Shown here: piece after piece, positions 8,079-17,442 of the stretch
Position numbering within the stretch: position 1 is the first letter of the stretch
Layout: each line of letters starts with the position of its first letter
From: CAMASH01 sp041746635
GTDB lineage: Bacteria > Verrucomicrobiota > Verrucomicrobiia > Chthoniobacterales > Terrimicrobiaceae
Length of the DNA: 64,000 nt
Direction: 5' to 3'
Assembly: GCA_041746635.1 (NCBI GenBank)
Contig: JBGTGQ010000026.1
Span: forward strand, 1-64,000
Program-made: the position numbers and the translations under genes
The notes under the pieces: generated by a model
The model's database searches: none
Told to the model about the DNA's origin: nothing
The model's input: the letters and a program-made list of their open reading frames with translations, nothing else

Positions 8079-9095
8079 CTATCGTCTTCGCGGAGTCGGC
8101 TTCGGGGTCGGCGTCGATTCCGGCTTGGGCTTGGGCGGACTGCCCCAAAGAAGTGAGGAAGGTCGTTGCTTGATCGAGGAACTGAAGGCTTCGAGGTTTG
8201 CCGTGGTGTCGGCGAGGTTGCTGACGACCGCTTTAATTTGGGCGGCGTTGATCTTCGAAGCCGGCTCAATGTTTTTAAGGACTTTTTGCAACTCCGCATT
8301 GGATTTTTCGAGGCCCTGGAGGAGGCGACGGGCGTCGGCACTGACTTCGCCCAGTTTGGCGTCGGCGATGGCCTTTTGGATATTGGCGCTGAGTTCGGCG
8401 ATTTTGGCGTCGGCGACGGTTTTCTGGAAGTCGGCGATGAGGGCCTGGAGGCCCGTGCTCACTTTGTCGAGCTCGGCGTCGGTGATGGCCTGGTTGAGCT
8501 TGGCCATGATCTCGTTGAGGTTTTTGGCGAGGTCTTCCATGTTGAGCTTTTTCATGTCGCTCATCATGGTGTTGACCGAGTCGAGAATACTGGCGATCTG
8601 GCCGGGAGCAGAAGGGATGTAATAGTTATGCGGAGTCCAGTTGACCTCAAGAGGCGGAAATTCGGCCGGATCCTTGACGTAATTGATGTCAATATAGTTC
8701 ATGCCGGTAATGCCGAGAGGTTCAATACGCGCCCGCATGCCCTGCTTGATGTTCTTGTCAATGAGCGCGGTCAGATTCTCATCAAACATGCCGGGAAACA
8801 TCTCCTTGTCGATTTCCATCAGGATCACGATGTAATTGTACCGATCCACTTCGCTGGAGGCACCATATTCGTTGAAGGAAAATGTGATGGCGCTCACCGC
8901 GCCGATCGGCACGCCACGAAACTTCACCGGAGTGCCTTGGTCCACTCCCTGCACGCTGGAGTTCACATAGGTCTCCATGTAGATGCGTTTCTTAAAGAAC
9001 TGGCCGGCCCCGAAGGAGATGAGCCCGCCCGCCAGGATGGCAAGGCCGATGATAATGAACAGGCCGATGCGGAAGAAATTGGGTTTGGCACTCAT
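8079..9095 (-). CDS. mlaD: MlaD-like MCE-domain lipid transport protein
   Basis: 338 aa. One N-terminal membrane anchor (FFRIGLFIIIGLAILAGGLISFGAG) precedes a single MCE domain at about 40-120 (VNSSVQGVDQGTPVKFRGVPIG, then the second conserved patch RARIEPLGITGMNYIDI). Residues 165-290 form a long heptad-rich helix region (LDSVNTMMSDMKKLNMEDLA and following), and the tail is Pro/Thr/Lys-rich (PTPKPTPRRR). MCE proteins form hexameric periplasmic rings that carry phospholipids between membranes. The start overlaps the stop of the ATPase gene (ATGA), so the genes are translationally coupled. No mlaC or mlaA homologue is visible nearby. Confidence 0.9.
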   Translation of the reverse strand: MSAKPNFFRIGLFIIIGLAILAGGLISFGAGQFFKKRIYMETYVNSSVQGVDQGTPVKFRGVPIGAVSAITFSFNEYGASSEVDRYNYIVILMEIDKEMFPGMFDENLTALIDKNIKQGMRARIEPLGITGMNYIDINYVKDPAEFPPLEVNWTPHNYYIPSAPGQIASILDSVNTMMSDMKKLNMEDLAKNLNEIMAKLNQAITDAELDKVSTGLQALIADFQKTVADAKIAELSANIQKAIADAKLGEVSADARRLLQGLEKSNAELQKVLKNIEPASKINAAQIKAVVSNLADTTANLEAFSSSIKQRPSSLLWGSPPKPKPESTPTPKPTPRRR

Positions 9096-9844
9096 GCGGC
9101 TTCGCGATGGAAAAATTTATGCACAAAAGGATCCTTCGATTGGTCCCGCAATTCCTGCGGGCGGCCCTCGGCGATGATCCCCTTGGCCTTCTTATCAAGC
9201 ATGATCACCCGATCTGCAACCGCATAGATGCTGGCCAGTTCGTGGCTGACAAGGACAAAGGTCACCCCCAGCGCATCGCGGAGGTGAAGAATTAGGGCGT
9301 CGAGTTCCGCCGAAGTTATCGGATCGAGGCCGGCCGAGGGCTCGTCCAGAAAAAGCACCTGCGGATCGAGCGCCATGGCCCGCGCGATGGCAGCACGCTT
9401 TTGCATACCCCCGCTGATTTCGGCGGGGAGGTGTCCGGTATAATTCTCCAGGCTGACAAGCTTGAGCTTGGTCCAGGCGATGGCCTCCCGCGCCTCAGGC
9501 GGCAGGGTGGTGAATTCTTCAATCGGGAGGGTGATATTTTCTGCCAGCGTCATGGACCCAAACAGCGCCCCGCTCTGGTAGCCCACTCCGATGCGCCGGA
9601 GGATTTTCTGGCGCTCCTCACCGGAAGCGGAAGCCAGATCGCCGCCGTCAATCAACACCTGTCCGGCCATGGGTGGCAGCAGGCCGATGAGATGCTTGAG
9701 CAGCGTGCTCTTGCCGCAGCCCGATCCGCCCAGAATTACAAAAATCTCCCCGCGTTTCACCTCGAAGGAAACATGCTCGAGCAAGACCTCTTCACCGTAT
9801 CCCGCGGAAAGGTCGCTCACCTTGATGATCACGTCGTCCGCCAT
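9092..9844 (-). CDS. mlaF: Mla-type ABC transporter ATP-binding protein
   Basis: 250 aa single ATPase domain: Walker A ILGGSGCGKSTLLKHL, Q-loop region VGYQSGALFGSMTLAENI, signature EISGGMQKRAAIARAMALDP (the GGM(Q/K)KR form typical of MlaF/MKL ATPases), Walker B VLFLDEPSAGLDPI and switch His in LVSHELASIYAVADRVIML. It powers the MlaE/MlaD complex. It overlaps the MlaE gene by one base (TGATG) and the MlaD gene by four, so the three are co-translated in the order E-F-D. Confidence 0.94.
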   Translation of the reverse strand: MADDVIIKVSDLSAGYGEEVLLEHVSFEVKRGEIFVILGGSGCGKSTLLKHLIGLLPPMAGQVLIDGGDLASASGEERQKILRRIGVGYQSGALFGSMTLAENITLPIEEFTTLPPEAREAIAWTKLKLVSLENYTGHLPAEISGGMQKRAAIARAMALDPQVLFLDEPSAGLDPITSAELDALILHLRDALGVTFVLVSHELASIYAVADRVIMLDKKAKGIIAEGRPQELRDQSKDPFVHKFFHREAA

Positions 9845-10941
9845 CAGAAATCGATCACGTAATACACCACGGCGAAAATGGCATCCACCACCACGATGAG
9901 AAAGATGCTGCTCACGACCGAGCTGGTGGTGGAAACGCCCACCGAACTGGCCCCCTCCTTGGTCTGGAGTCCGCGCAGACAGCCAATGCCAGCCACCAAG
10001 GCGCCAAAGGCGAATCCCTTGATTAATCCCGCCATCACATCATGCACCCCGATGGCGCTCGTGAGTTGCTGCCACAAGGCCGTGGGGGGAAAACCCCGGA
10101 TCAGCATGACCAGAAACCCACCCGCCACGCCCAGCAAGTCCGCATAGATAATGAGGACGGGCGTGACCATGATACCCGCCAGCACCCGGGGTGCCACCAG
10201 GAAGCGGACCGGATCAAGGCCCATGGTGTTCAGCGCATTAATTTCCTCGTTCACCTTCATGGTTCCGATCTCCGCGGCAAAAGCCGAGCCACTGCGGCCC
10301 GCCAGCACGATGGCCGTCATGATGGGCCCGAGTTCCCTCAACATGGCCAGGCCGACGAGATTGACCACAAAGATATCCACGCCGAATTGCTTCAGCGGCG
10401 GCGCAGCCTGAAAGGCCATGATCAGGCCGGTGAGAAAGGAAATAAGCCCCACCACCAAAAGGGCTTGCACGCCGGCCCGCTCAAAAGTGACCCACACATC
10501 ATTCCAGCGCAACCGCTGTGCGCCACCCCGAAAACTCAGAAACACCACCGCCATCTCCCCTAAAAACTCCACTTGCTCCCGCAGATCCTGAAAAAACTCC
10601 GCGCCGGCACGGCCCAGGGACTCCATCGGCGAGTCCACTGGTTTTGCGGCGTTTTCGTCCTTCTCCTCATCCCCTTCGAAGAGTTCGAAGACTTTCGCAA
10701 TCTCCGGCCGCAGACCGGTGATTTCCCCGCCCGCGCGCCGGCGCAACTCGCACAACAAAGCCGACCCCGCCCCATCACAATACTCCACCGCTGAGGCATC
10801 GACCGTCACCTTTCCATTGGCCGCACCCAGCGCCTCATCCCAAATCCCGGAAACCGCGTCCGCATCGAGCCGTCCGGAAAGAATCAGGCGCACCGCTCCC
10901 TCCTCGGATTCAACTTTCAAGCTCTCGGCAACTTCAGTCAT
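9844..10941 (-). CDS. mlaE: MlaE-family permease with N-terminal STAS domain
   Basis: 365 aa from ATG 10941 (MTEVAESLKVESEEG); the longer in-frame start at 11124 runs into the divergent gene and adds no domain. Residues 1-90 form a STAS domain (GAVRLILSGRLDADAV; VTVDASAVEYCDGAGSALLCEL, with the usual D-x-S near the conserved loop). MlaE permease helices follow from about 130 (VGLISFLTGLIMAFQAAPPL; LRELGPIMTAIVLAGRSGSAFAAEIGTMKVNEEINAL). In E. coli the STAS protein MlaB is a separate subunit, and here it is fused. It is the first gene of the E-F-D transport operon. Confidence 0.92.
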   Translation of the reverse strand: MTEVAESLKVESEEGAVRLILSGRLDADAVSGIWDEALGAANGKVTVDASAVEYCDGAGSALLCELRRRAGGEITGLRPEIAKVFELFEGDEEKDENAAKPVDSPMESLGRAGAEFFQDLREQVEFLGEMAVVFLSFRGGAQRLRWNDVWVTFERAGVQALLVVGLISFLTGLIMAFQAAPPLKQFGVDIFVVNLVGLAMLRELGPIMTAIVLAGRSGSAFAAEIGTMKVNEEINALNTMGLDPVRFLVAPRVLAGIMVTPVLIIYADLLGVAGGFLVMLIRGFPPTALWQQLTSAIGVHDVMAGLIKGFAFGALVAGIGCLRGLQTKEGASSVGVSTTSSVVSSIFLIVVVDAIFAVVYYVIDF

Positions 10942-11026
10942 TAGGCAAAAGGTAATCGCTTGGGGTTGCAGGGTCGAGTCTGATAAAGACTGGCGGGAAA
11001 CGCCTTCCGTCGATACGTACCAAAGC

Positions 11027-11455
11027 ATGATTCGCGGTTTCTTCCTCGCGGCAGTGCTTTTACCCTTGATTTCGCCCCTTCCCGCCGCCGAGCCGGAAAA
11101 GGCCCAGTTCAAGCAATCGGCCAATCCTCCGCGCGAACTGGCGGAAAAAAAAGGATCAGGAGCCAGTGCCCAGTCGCAGGATATGATCGCCTTCGAAAGC
11201 TATCGCGAAACCTTGAAAGCCTGGCACTCAGCGAGGAAACGCCTGCATGCGCTTGAAGCGGTGAACAAAGTTCTGCAAAACGATCCGGCCTCGGACAAAG
11301 AAATCGTCGCCATGATCGAACTGATGGCCATCGAAAAAAAGCAGGAGGTCGAAAACCTGCGCACCCAACTAGCGGGCATTCTCGACTCCGGCCGACTAGA
11401 AGATCCCAAACTGCCCCAAGTGGACCGGGACGCCATCCTCATCCGGGTGAAATAA
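11027..11455 (+). CDS. Small secreted helical protein of unknown function
   Basis: 142 aa from ATG 11027, chosen because it starts a clear signal peptide (MIRGFFLAAVLLPLISPLPA with AAE after it); the frame upstream overlaps the divergent permease gene. The mature part is hydrophilic and predicted helical, with coiled-coil-like segments around SYRETLKAWHSARKRLHALE and IELMAIEKKQEVENLRTQL. No domain recognised. It is divergent from the Mla-type operon, so the 85 bases between them should hold both promoters. Confidence 0.7.
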   Translation: MIRGFFLAAVLLPLISPLPAAEPEKAQFKQSANPPRELAEKKGSGASAQSQDMIAFESYRETLKAWHSARKRLHALEAVNKVLQNDPASDKEIVAMIELMAIEKKQEVENLRTQLAGILDSGRLEDPKLPQVDRDAILIRVK

Positions 11456-11472
11456 TTGCGCGGCCCAGTCGC

Positions 11473-11913
11473 TCAGCCGTGAAAGCGCGAGTCAACCGCC
11501 CCGGTGCGAATGTGATTCCAAAAGTAACGCAGGGATGGTGTGGGCGTTTTGGGCAGGAACATGCTGAATTGCGCCGTCTCGATCTCGTTCGATTTGGGCT
11601 TAATGGTGTCGCTCCGGCCCTTGATTTGGGCGCGATAGAGGAATGTGATCACGCCTTTTTGCGCCCGGTCAAAAACATGAGTGCGCACGATGGATTGGAT
11701 TTTTAATCCGGTCTCTTCCAGAACTTCCCTTTTGAGTGCTCCAACCAGCGACTCGCGCATGCGGACCTTACCGCCCGGGAGCGTCCAAAACTTGTTGCCC
11801 CGCGATTGCTTGAGCAACAGTACGTCGCCGAATTGATTCTCGATCCAGACCATCACGGAGACCTCCTTGACGGCCCGGAATTTGTTTGAGGGTGCTACTT
11901 TAGGTTTTTCCAC
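11473..11913 (-). CDS. Nudix hydrolase
   Basis: 146 aa. The Nudix box is complete at about residues 48-70: GKVRMRESLVGALKREVLEETGL, with the REVLEETG core that binds divalent metal. The upstream strand FWTLPGG is the usual box entry. Such enzymes hydrolyse nucleoside diphosphates linked to another group; the substrate cannot be read from the sequence. It is convergent with the secreted helical protein and lies downstream of the tonB operon on the same strand, behind a weak terminator candidate. Confidence 0.88.
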   Translation of the reverse strand: MEKPKVAPSNKFRAVKEVSVMVWIENQFGDVLLLKQSRGNKFWTLPGGKVRMRESLVGALKREVLEETGLKIQSIVRTHVFDRAQKGVITFLYRAQIKGRSDTIKPKSNEIETAQFSMFLPKTPTPSLRYFWNHIRTGAVDSRFHG

Positions 11914-11960
11914 TGGTACAACGCGGGAGTGAGGTTATGCGCAGCAGGGCAAATTTCTGA

Positions 11961-11987
11961 AAAGAATTAATTTTCGGGAAAGTCCCG
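11961..11987 (-). terminator. Weak hairpin after tonB-like gene
   Basis: On the minus strand CGGGA-CTT-TCCCG (11987 to 11975) is followed by AAAATTAATTCTTTT. The five-base stem is short, but the AT-rich tail and position about 20 bases after the tonB stop fit a weak terminator. Confidence 0.35.
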
Positions 11988-12007
11988 CGTGATCGACGGT
12001 AACTCAT

Positions 12008-12943
<936 letters not shown>

Positions 12944-12963
12944 GGCTCAGAAAAATGACGCCA

Positions 12964-13398
12964 TCATTCGGGCGTCGCCGCGTTCTCGTCCTCCGGCCGC
13001 GTCATCACCCCCACCTTGCCGATGCCGACCCGCTTGAGAATGTCCATCACGCCGATGAATTTCTGGATGGCGAGATCCCGGTCGGGACGCACAACCACTG
13101 AGACGAGCGGATCGCCGGACTTGAGCAGGGCCAACCGGGCTTCGAGATCCGCGGCCGTGATCAAAGCGCCGTTGAGTTTGATGACCTCGTTGCGATCCAT
13201 CTCGATCATTTGCACTTCGGAGGGATTGACCTGGGTTTTCGCGGTCGAGCTGGAGGGGACGACCAGATCGACGCTGTTCTCCATCAGCGGCGTGGTGATC
13301 ATGAAAATAATCAAAAGCACAAAACACAAATCGAGCAGGGGAGTCACGTTCAACTCCGAAAGTGTGTGCGGGGCGCTGCGATTACTAAAACGACGCAT
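12964..13398 (-). CDS. exbD: ExbD/TolR-type biopolymer transport protein
   Basis: 144 aa. One membrane segment near the N-terminus (LSELNVTPLLDLCFVLLIIFMI) contains the conserved Asp in the helix (LLDLCFVLL) that carries protons, followed by the periplasmic domain (VDLVVPSSSTAKTQ to VGVMTRPEDENAATPE). It lies 2 bases after the ExbB gene and 20 before tonB, completing a standard proton channel operon. Confidence 0.92.
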   Translation of the reverse strand: MRRFSNRSAPHTLSELNVTPLLDLCFVLLIIFMITTPLMENSVDLVVPSSSTAKTQVNPSEVQMIEMDRNEVIKLNGALITAADLEARLALLKSGDPLVSVVVRPDRDLAIQKFIGVMDILKRVGIGKVGVMTRPEDENAATPE

Positions 13399-13400
13399 GG

Positions 13401-14159
13401 TTAAAAAGATTTGCGCGATTCACGCGAGCCGTGCTCGACGTATCGGTGTTCGATTTCCGAGGAAAGCTCGGCGGCGAAGTTTTCCGCCTCGATGATGAGG
13501 GAGCGCAGGCTGGTGACGAGAAAGTTGTAGCCGAACATGGCCGGGATGGCGACCAGCAGGGCGACCACCGTCGTAATAAGGGCCCCCGCCACTCCCGGAG
13601 CCATGGCGGCCAGGTTGGCGCTGCCGGACTGCGCGATGCCCCCGAAGGCATCCATCACACCCCAGACCGTTCCCAACAGGCCCAGAAAGGGCGCGCCGCT
13701 CACCGCAGTGGAAAGAATGATCATTTGGGATTCGAGCTTGAGGCCCGCTTCACCCACCGCACGCTCCATGGCGACCGTGACCGCGCGCATTTGCGCGGGC
13801 GTGATTTTGTCCGCGCTTTCGACCCGGGCCCGGAAAGTTTCGTCCACTTCCATCGAACCGAGCATTTGAAAACACAGTTCGCCGCATCCGGCTTTGTAAA
13901 TTTCGTAAAGCGGAGAACCCTCGAAGCGAACCCCCTGCTCGTAAATGCGCAGCGGCGTGCGGTCCTGGCGGAACAGCACGGAAAACCGCCCGGACTGCCG
14001 TCGGGCAAAATTGAGGTAGCGGATCTTTGTCACCATCACCGCCCAACTGAAAATCGAGCCAAGAAAGAGCCCGAGCAAGACCAGCTTCCCCTCGATGGTG
14101 GATTCCGTGAAGGCATAGACCAAACCTGAGGCCAGCAAATAGGCAGGAGCAAAAACCAT
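13401..14159 (-). CDS. exbB: ExbB/TolQ/MotA-family proton channel protein
   Basis: 252 aa with three membrane helices: residues about 20-45 (EGKLVLLGLFLGSIFSWAVMV), 145-170 (LSTAVSGAPFLGLLGTVWGVMDAF) and 185-215 (MAPGVAGALITTVVALLVAIPAMFGYNFL). The G-L-L-G-T-V-x-G-x-x-x-x-F motif of helix 2 is diagnostic. The large cytoplasmic loop between helices 1 and 2 is typical. First gene of the exbB-exbD-tonB operon. Confidence 0.93.
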   Translation of the reverse strand: MVFAPAYLLASGLVYAFTESTIEGKLVLLGLFLGSIFSWAVMVTKIRYLNFARRQSGRFSVLFRQDRTPLRIYEQGVRFEGSPLYEIYKAGCGELCFQMLGSMEVDETFRARVESADKITPAQMRAVTVAMERAVGEAGLKLESQMIILSTAVSGAPFLGLLGTVWGVMDAFGGIAQSGSANLAAMAPGVAGALITTVVALLVAIPAMFGYNFLVTSLRSLIIEAENFAAELSSEIEHRYVEHGSRESRKSF

Positions 14160-14240
14160 GTTTCCGTTGCTATGTAAGCAAGGATCGCGGCCAATCGGGA
14201 GAAAAAAGAGTTCTCGGCCAACGATTCCGCTGGAGCAGCG

Positions 14241-15033
14241 TCAATTCTTCTTGTTCTGGGCCGCCGTGAACCAATCCACGTTGCCAAAACCCCCGCCGCT
14301 GTTTCCCGGTCCGCTGTATTTTTTCACGTCGCGGGCATTACCCTCCCTGCCCTCGCCGGGTTTGCGAACTGCGCCCAAGTCAGGATTGCTCTTGAGGGAA
14401 AGGGCGATGCGCTTGCGGGATAGATCGACCTCCATGACAGTTGCCAGCACTTTTTGTCCCACCTTCAAAACGTCCGCCGGATTTTTGACAAACTGATCCG
14501 AAAGCTGGCTGATGTGAACCAGGCCATCCTGGTGCACGCCGATGTCCACGAAAGCTCCGAAGGCCGTGACGTTTGTCACGATGCCGGGGAGTTTCAGGAT
14601 AGCTTTGGGCCTCGGCCGGAACATCCATGGCCGGGTCTTGCGGCCAGAGCAACTCGGCCAGGGGCTCAAGACCTTTCTCTTTCGCGATGGTGGCTTTGGT
14701 GCGTTTTTTCGGACGGAACGGGAGATAAATATCCTCCAGCGTGGTCAGCGTCTCGACCGCATCAATCTTTGCCTTCAGTTCATCGCTGAGAAGCTTGCGT
14801 TCGGTCAGCGACGAAAAAATCGACCGCGGCGTTTGTCGAGTTCGGTGAGTTGCTCAAGCCGGTCGCGGATGGCAGCGATCTGCACTTCATCGAGTTCGCC
14901 GGTGCGTTCCTTGCGGTAACGGGCGATAAAAGGGGACCGTGGCGCCTTCTTCGAGAAGCAGTGCGGTGGCCGCGACCCGCCGCGGCTGGAGCTTCAATTC
15001 CTGGGTAATCTTTGGGATGTATTTTTCGAGCAT
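14241..15033 (-). pseudogene. tex: Decayed tex (S1 RNA-binding transcription accessory protein), internal deletion
   Basis: The N-terminal Tex domain begins at ATG 15033 (MLEKYIPKITQELKLQPRRV), shifts frame near 14930 at a four-T run (minus strand) and again near 14820, then continues (ERKLLSDELKAKIDAVETL; LEDIYLPFRPKKRTKATIA; GLEPLAELLWPQ). Near 14600 it jumps straight into the C-terminal S1 domain (GIVTNVTAFGAFVDIGVHQD; LVHISQLSDQFVKNPADV). Tex is normally about 750 aa; here the YqgF, HhH and linker domains (roughly 450-500 residues) are missing. Two frameshifts plus a large deletion make a pseudogene. The S1 part still forms an open frame (14241-14669). Confidence 0.85.
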
Positions 15034-15192
15034 CGGGAGGCGCAGATGATGAAAAGTTCCACCTTCGAGTCAATGACCCATCGCGTCACAAAAAATCTTC
15101 TTTACTGGACTTTTCCCCCGGACCGGCCAACCCACCCCGGAGCAAGATAATCTTTTGCGCCCGTCCCGCATCCAGCGTATGAAGGGCACCGC

Positions 15193-16038
15193 ATGATCCC
15201 ACGTTTCGCTTCATCCCTTGCCGTTTTCGCCCTGCTCGCGGCACCCTGCGCCCGCGCCCAGCAGGCCACTCCGCCCCGCGACAATCCTTACGATGTGATC
15301 GGCAAGGTCTTCGCCCCTTTTTGGAGCGTGTTGCTCGCCGCGACGAGCAGTCCGAACAAGGCCTGCACGATGACCATCGAGATGTCGGAAGTCAGTGGCC
15401 GCCTGCCCAAGCAGATGGCCGGTGCCGAGCTCAAAGCCGCCGTGGAATTTCCCGACAAGGTGAAATTGACCGCCCCCGTGCTCGGCGAAAACATCACCGT
15501 TTGCCGCAACGGCGACGAAGTGTGGGCCGTCCCCGGTGCCAAGGTGGAGTTCCTGCTCAGCCAGTTTAAGGCCAAGCCCCCGCCCGCACGGAAGAGCAAG
15601 ACGCCGATCTATCTGCCAATTACCGCCCAGCAGGCGATTTTTCTTCCCGCCCTCTTCACCATCATCAAGGCCGATGTGGCCGAGGTGGCCTCGCTCAATG
15701 GCGAAGATTGCCGCGTCATCACCGCCGGCCTCATGCCCGAGCTGGCAAAGGCCGCCAAGGCGGAGGGTTTTCGCGCCCAGCTCTGGGTCGCCCCCGGCTA
15801 CCTTCCCCGCCGTATCGCCGTCACCCAGCCCGACTTCACCGCCACGGTGGACATCAAGGATCTGCGTTTCGGTCCTTCTCTCGTGCCCGCCACATGGGAA
15901 CCACCCGCCGGCACGACGGACATTTATCGCACAAATGCCGAGATGCTCGACGCCGTGCTTTTCGTGGTGATGAACTCGCTCAAAATGAAAGAGGGAGACA
16001 CCCCCTGGCAAAACACCCAACCGCTCAAAACGGAATAA
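15193..16038 (+). CDS. Secreted LolA/LppX-like hypothetical protein
   Basis: 281 aa with a signal peptide (MIPRFASSLAVFALLAAPCARA, cleavage before QQATPP). The mature protein is a beta-rich single domain with alternating hydrophobic strands (KVKLTAPVLGENITVCRNGDEVWAVPG; GFRAQLWVAPGYLPRRIAVTQPDFTATVDIKDLRFG), the pattern seen in outer-membrane lipoprotein carrier folds and DUF2092-type proteins. The fold assignment is inference. It is followed after 13 bases by the PAP2 gene, and the two may form an operon. The 160 bases upstream, divergent from the tex remnant, should hold the promoter. Confidence 0.7.
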   Translation: MIPRFASSLAVFALLAAPCARAQQATPPRDNPYDVIGKVFAPFWSVLLAATSSPNKACTMTIEMSEVSGRLPKQMAGAELKAAVEFPDKVKLTAPVLGENITVCRNGDEVWAVPGAKVEFLLSQFKAKPPPARKSKTPIYLPITAQQAIFLPALFTIIKADVAEVASLNGEDCRVITAGLMPELAKAAKAEGFRAQLWVAPGYLPRRIAVTQPDFTATVDIKDLRFGPSLVPATWEPPAGTTDIYRTNAEMLDAVLFVVMNSLKMKEGDTPWQNTQPLKTE

Positions 16039-16051
16039 CAGATCCGCACCC

Positions 16052-16735
16052 GTGAAAAAACACCGGCTGATCATTCTCACGCTGCTTCTGATCGTCAGCG
16101 CCGTGGCCATCTGGGGATCCTTTCGCTTTGACGCGCCCCTGCGCCAGGCGGTCGTGGCGTCGCAGGGCAAGGGCTGGAAAAAAACCCCGGACTACCAATT
16201 CCATTCCAACGTTCGCCGCTACGGCGACTGGCCCTGGTTGATGCTCGCCGGTGGCATCGGCCTCCTCACTGCTTGGAAACTGAAAAGCCGCGAATGGCTG
16301 CGCATTCTCGCCGCCGCCATGATCGCCTCCACCGTCGCTGGGATCCTCATCAACGCCTCCCGCCTCACCACCGGACGCACCCGGCCGCGCGAAAGCCCGA
16401 AAATTGCCAACGGCTTTTACGGCCCGTGGCACGAAGGTCGTCTCACCATCGGGGTTCCGGCTTACAATTCCTTTCCCTCCGGCCACACCGCCACAGCCTT
16501 CGGATTTGCCGGGGTCGTTTTTTTCGCCTGCCCCTGGATTGGCATCGGTGCGCTGGTGCTGGCCTCAGTCGTCGGTTGCTCCAGCATCATGATGGGCACA
16601 CACCATCTCTCCGATGTCGTCGTTTCCATCATTCTATCCCTCGTTGTCGCTTGGTTTATCTGGAAATGGATGCGCGAACACGGCGATGAAACCCTGAACA
16701 GGCTTCGCCAAAAATTCCTCCGCCGTCCGAAATAA
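16052..16735 (+). CDS. PAP2-family membrane phosphatase
   Basis: 227 aa, GTG start. Several membrane helices and all three PAP2 phosphatase motifs: K/R-rich motif 1 in LTTGRTRPRE (about 108-117), motif 2 NSFPSGHTATAFG (about 141-153), and motif 3 CSSIMMGTHHLSDV (about 178-191) with the nucleophilic and acid-base His residues. Members dephosphorylate undecaprenyl pyrophosphate, phosphatidate or related lipids. Which lipid is used here cannot be told. Confidence 0.9.
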   Translation: MKKHRLIILTLLLIVSAVAIWGSFRFDAPLRQAVVASQGKGWKKTPDYQFHSNVRRYGDWPWLMLAGGIGLLTAWKLKSREWLRILAAAMIASTVAGILINASRLTTGRTRPRESPKIANGFYGPWHEGRLTIGVPAYNSFPSGHTATAFGFAGVVFFACPWIGIGALVLASVVGCSSIMMGTHHLSDVVVSIILSLVVAWFIWKWMREHGDETLNRLRQKFLRRPK

Positions 16736-16768
16736 GAGACACTAAGTTCAGGCGTTCGTTCGTTTATT

Positions 16769-16857
16769 ATGCCCGACCTGCTGAAAACGCTGGAAAAACT
16801 TCGGATACCCTAAACTTCGCCCCTCCAGCACGAAATCATTCAGGCAACGCGTGCTTC
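16769..16857 (+). pseudogene. Degenerate duplicate of the recQ 5' end
   Basis: ATG 16769 opens MPDLLKTLEKL, matching the start of intact recQ at 19683 (MPDLLQTLKRT), and the following bases, read with frame slips, give FGYPKLRP then LQHEIIQAT, against FGYAEFRPLQREIIEAT in recQ. Alignment ends near 16857. A TAA at 16811 and the slips make it non-functional. It marks the left edge of a roughly 2.9-kb accessory segment that ends at the intact recQ start. Confidence 0.8.
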
Positions 16858-16900
16858 TAATCTATTTGCCTCGGCGGTTGCATTCCGAAAGATTCTTCTC

Positions 16901-17146
16901 GTGCCCCGTGTCCCCATACCGAACTGCCCCTACCGTGTCGGCTTTTTCAGTTTCGATTTGACCGAGCGAAAGCACGTTCATGTTCGCCGGGAACGGAAAG
17001 AGTCCAAAATCTGGATCGAGCCCAACGTTGAACTGGCATGGAACGCCGGATTCGCACAGCATGAGATGAATGACATCCTGCGCCTTGTGTGCGATAATCT
17101 TTCCCTGATCAACCAAACCTATGAGTCTGCCTCCGAAAATCACTGA
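16901..17146 (+). CDS. DUF4160 protein
   Basis: 81 aa, GTG start. YRVGFFSFDLTERKHVHVRR then KIWIEPNVELAWNAGF matches the DUF4160 pattern (aromatic, H-V-H-V, then W/F-L/I-x-P and a G-F near the end). The family commonly pairs with DUF2442 in two-gene modules thought to be toxin-antitoxin-like. Here the DUF2442 gene overlaps its 3' end by 26 bases, so co-translation is likely. Toxin activity is inference. Confidence 0.75.
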   Translation: MPRVPIPNCPYRVGFFSFDLTERKHVHVRRERKESKIWIEPNVELAWNAGFAQHEMNDILRLVCDNLSLINQTYESASENH

Positions 17147-17411
17147 AGCAGAAATCACCCAGCGCCAACTGCGGGTGCATCTCGACAGCGGGACCACCAT
17201 TCTGATGCCGCTCGAAGATGTTCCCACCCTTTTGCTCGCGACCGATGAGGAACGGGCCTCGATGGAGGTCTTTGATCACAGCCTCCACTGGGATTCACTC
17301 GACTGCGATTTGAGCGTCGAGGGCCTGCTGGCCGGCGCGAAGGAAATGCCCGGCCTGGCCCGCAAGGCTTGGGAAAAATTTGTCGCCAGACAATACGGCG
17401 TCGCGGCGTAA
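17121..17411 (+). CDS. DUF2442 protein
   Basis: 96 aa. The region LRVHLDSGTTILMPLEDVPTLLLATDEER and the later SLHWDSLDCDLSVEGLLAG carry the DUF2442 signature of a strand-rich start and the W-x-x-L-D-x-D-L-x-x-x-x-L-L motif. It is the usual partner of DUF4160. Both lie in the island between the recQ remnant and the helicase fragment. Confidence 0.8.
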   Translation: MSLPPKITEAEITQRQLRVHLDSGTTILMPLEDVPTLLLATDEERASMEVFDHSLHWDSLDCDLSVEGLLAGAKEMPGLARKAWEKFVARQYGVAA

Positions 17412-17442
17412 CTTCGGAAAATAGCCCAGAGACGAGGAAGGG

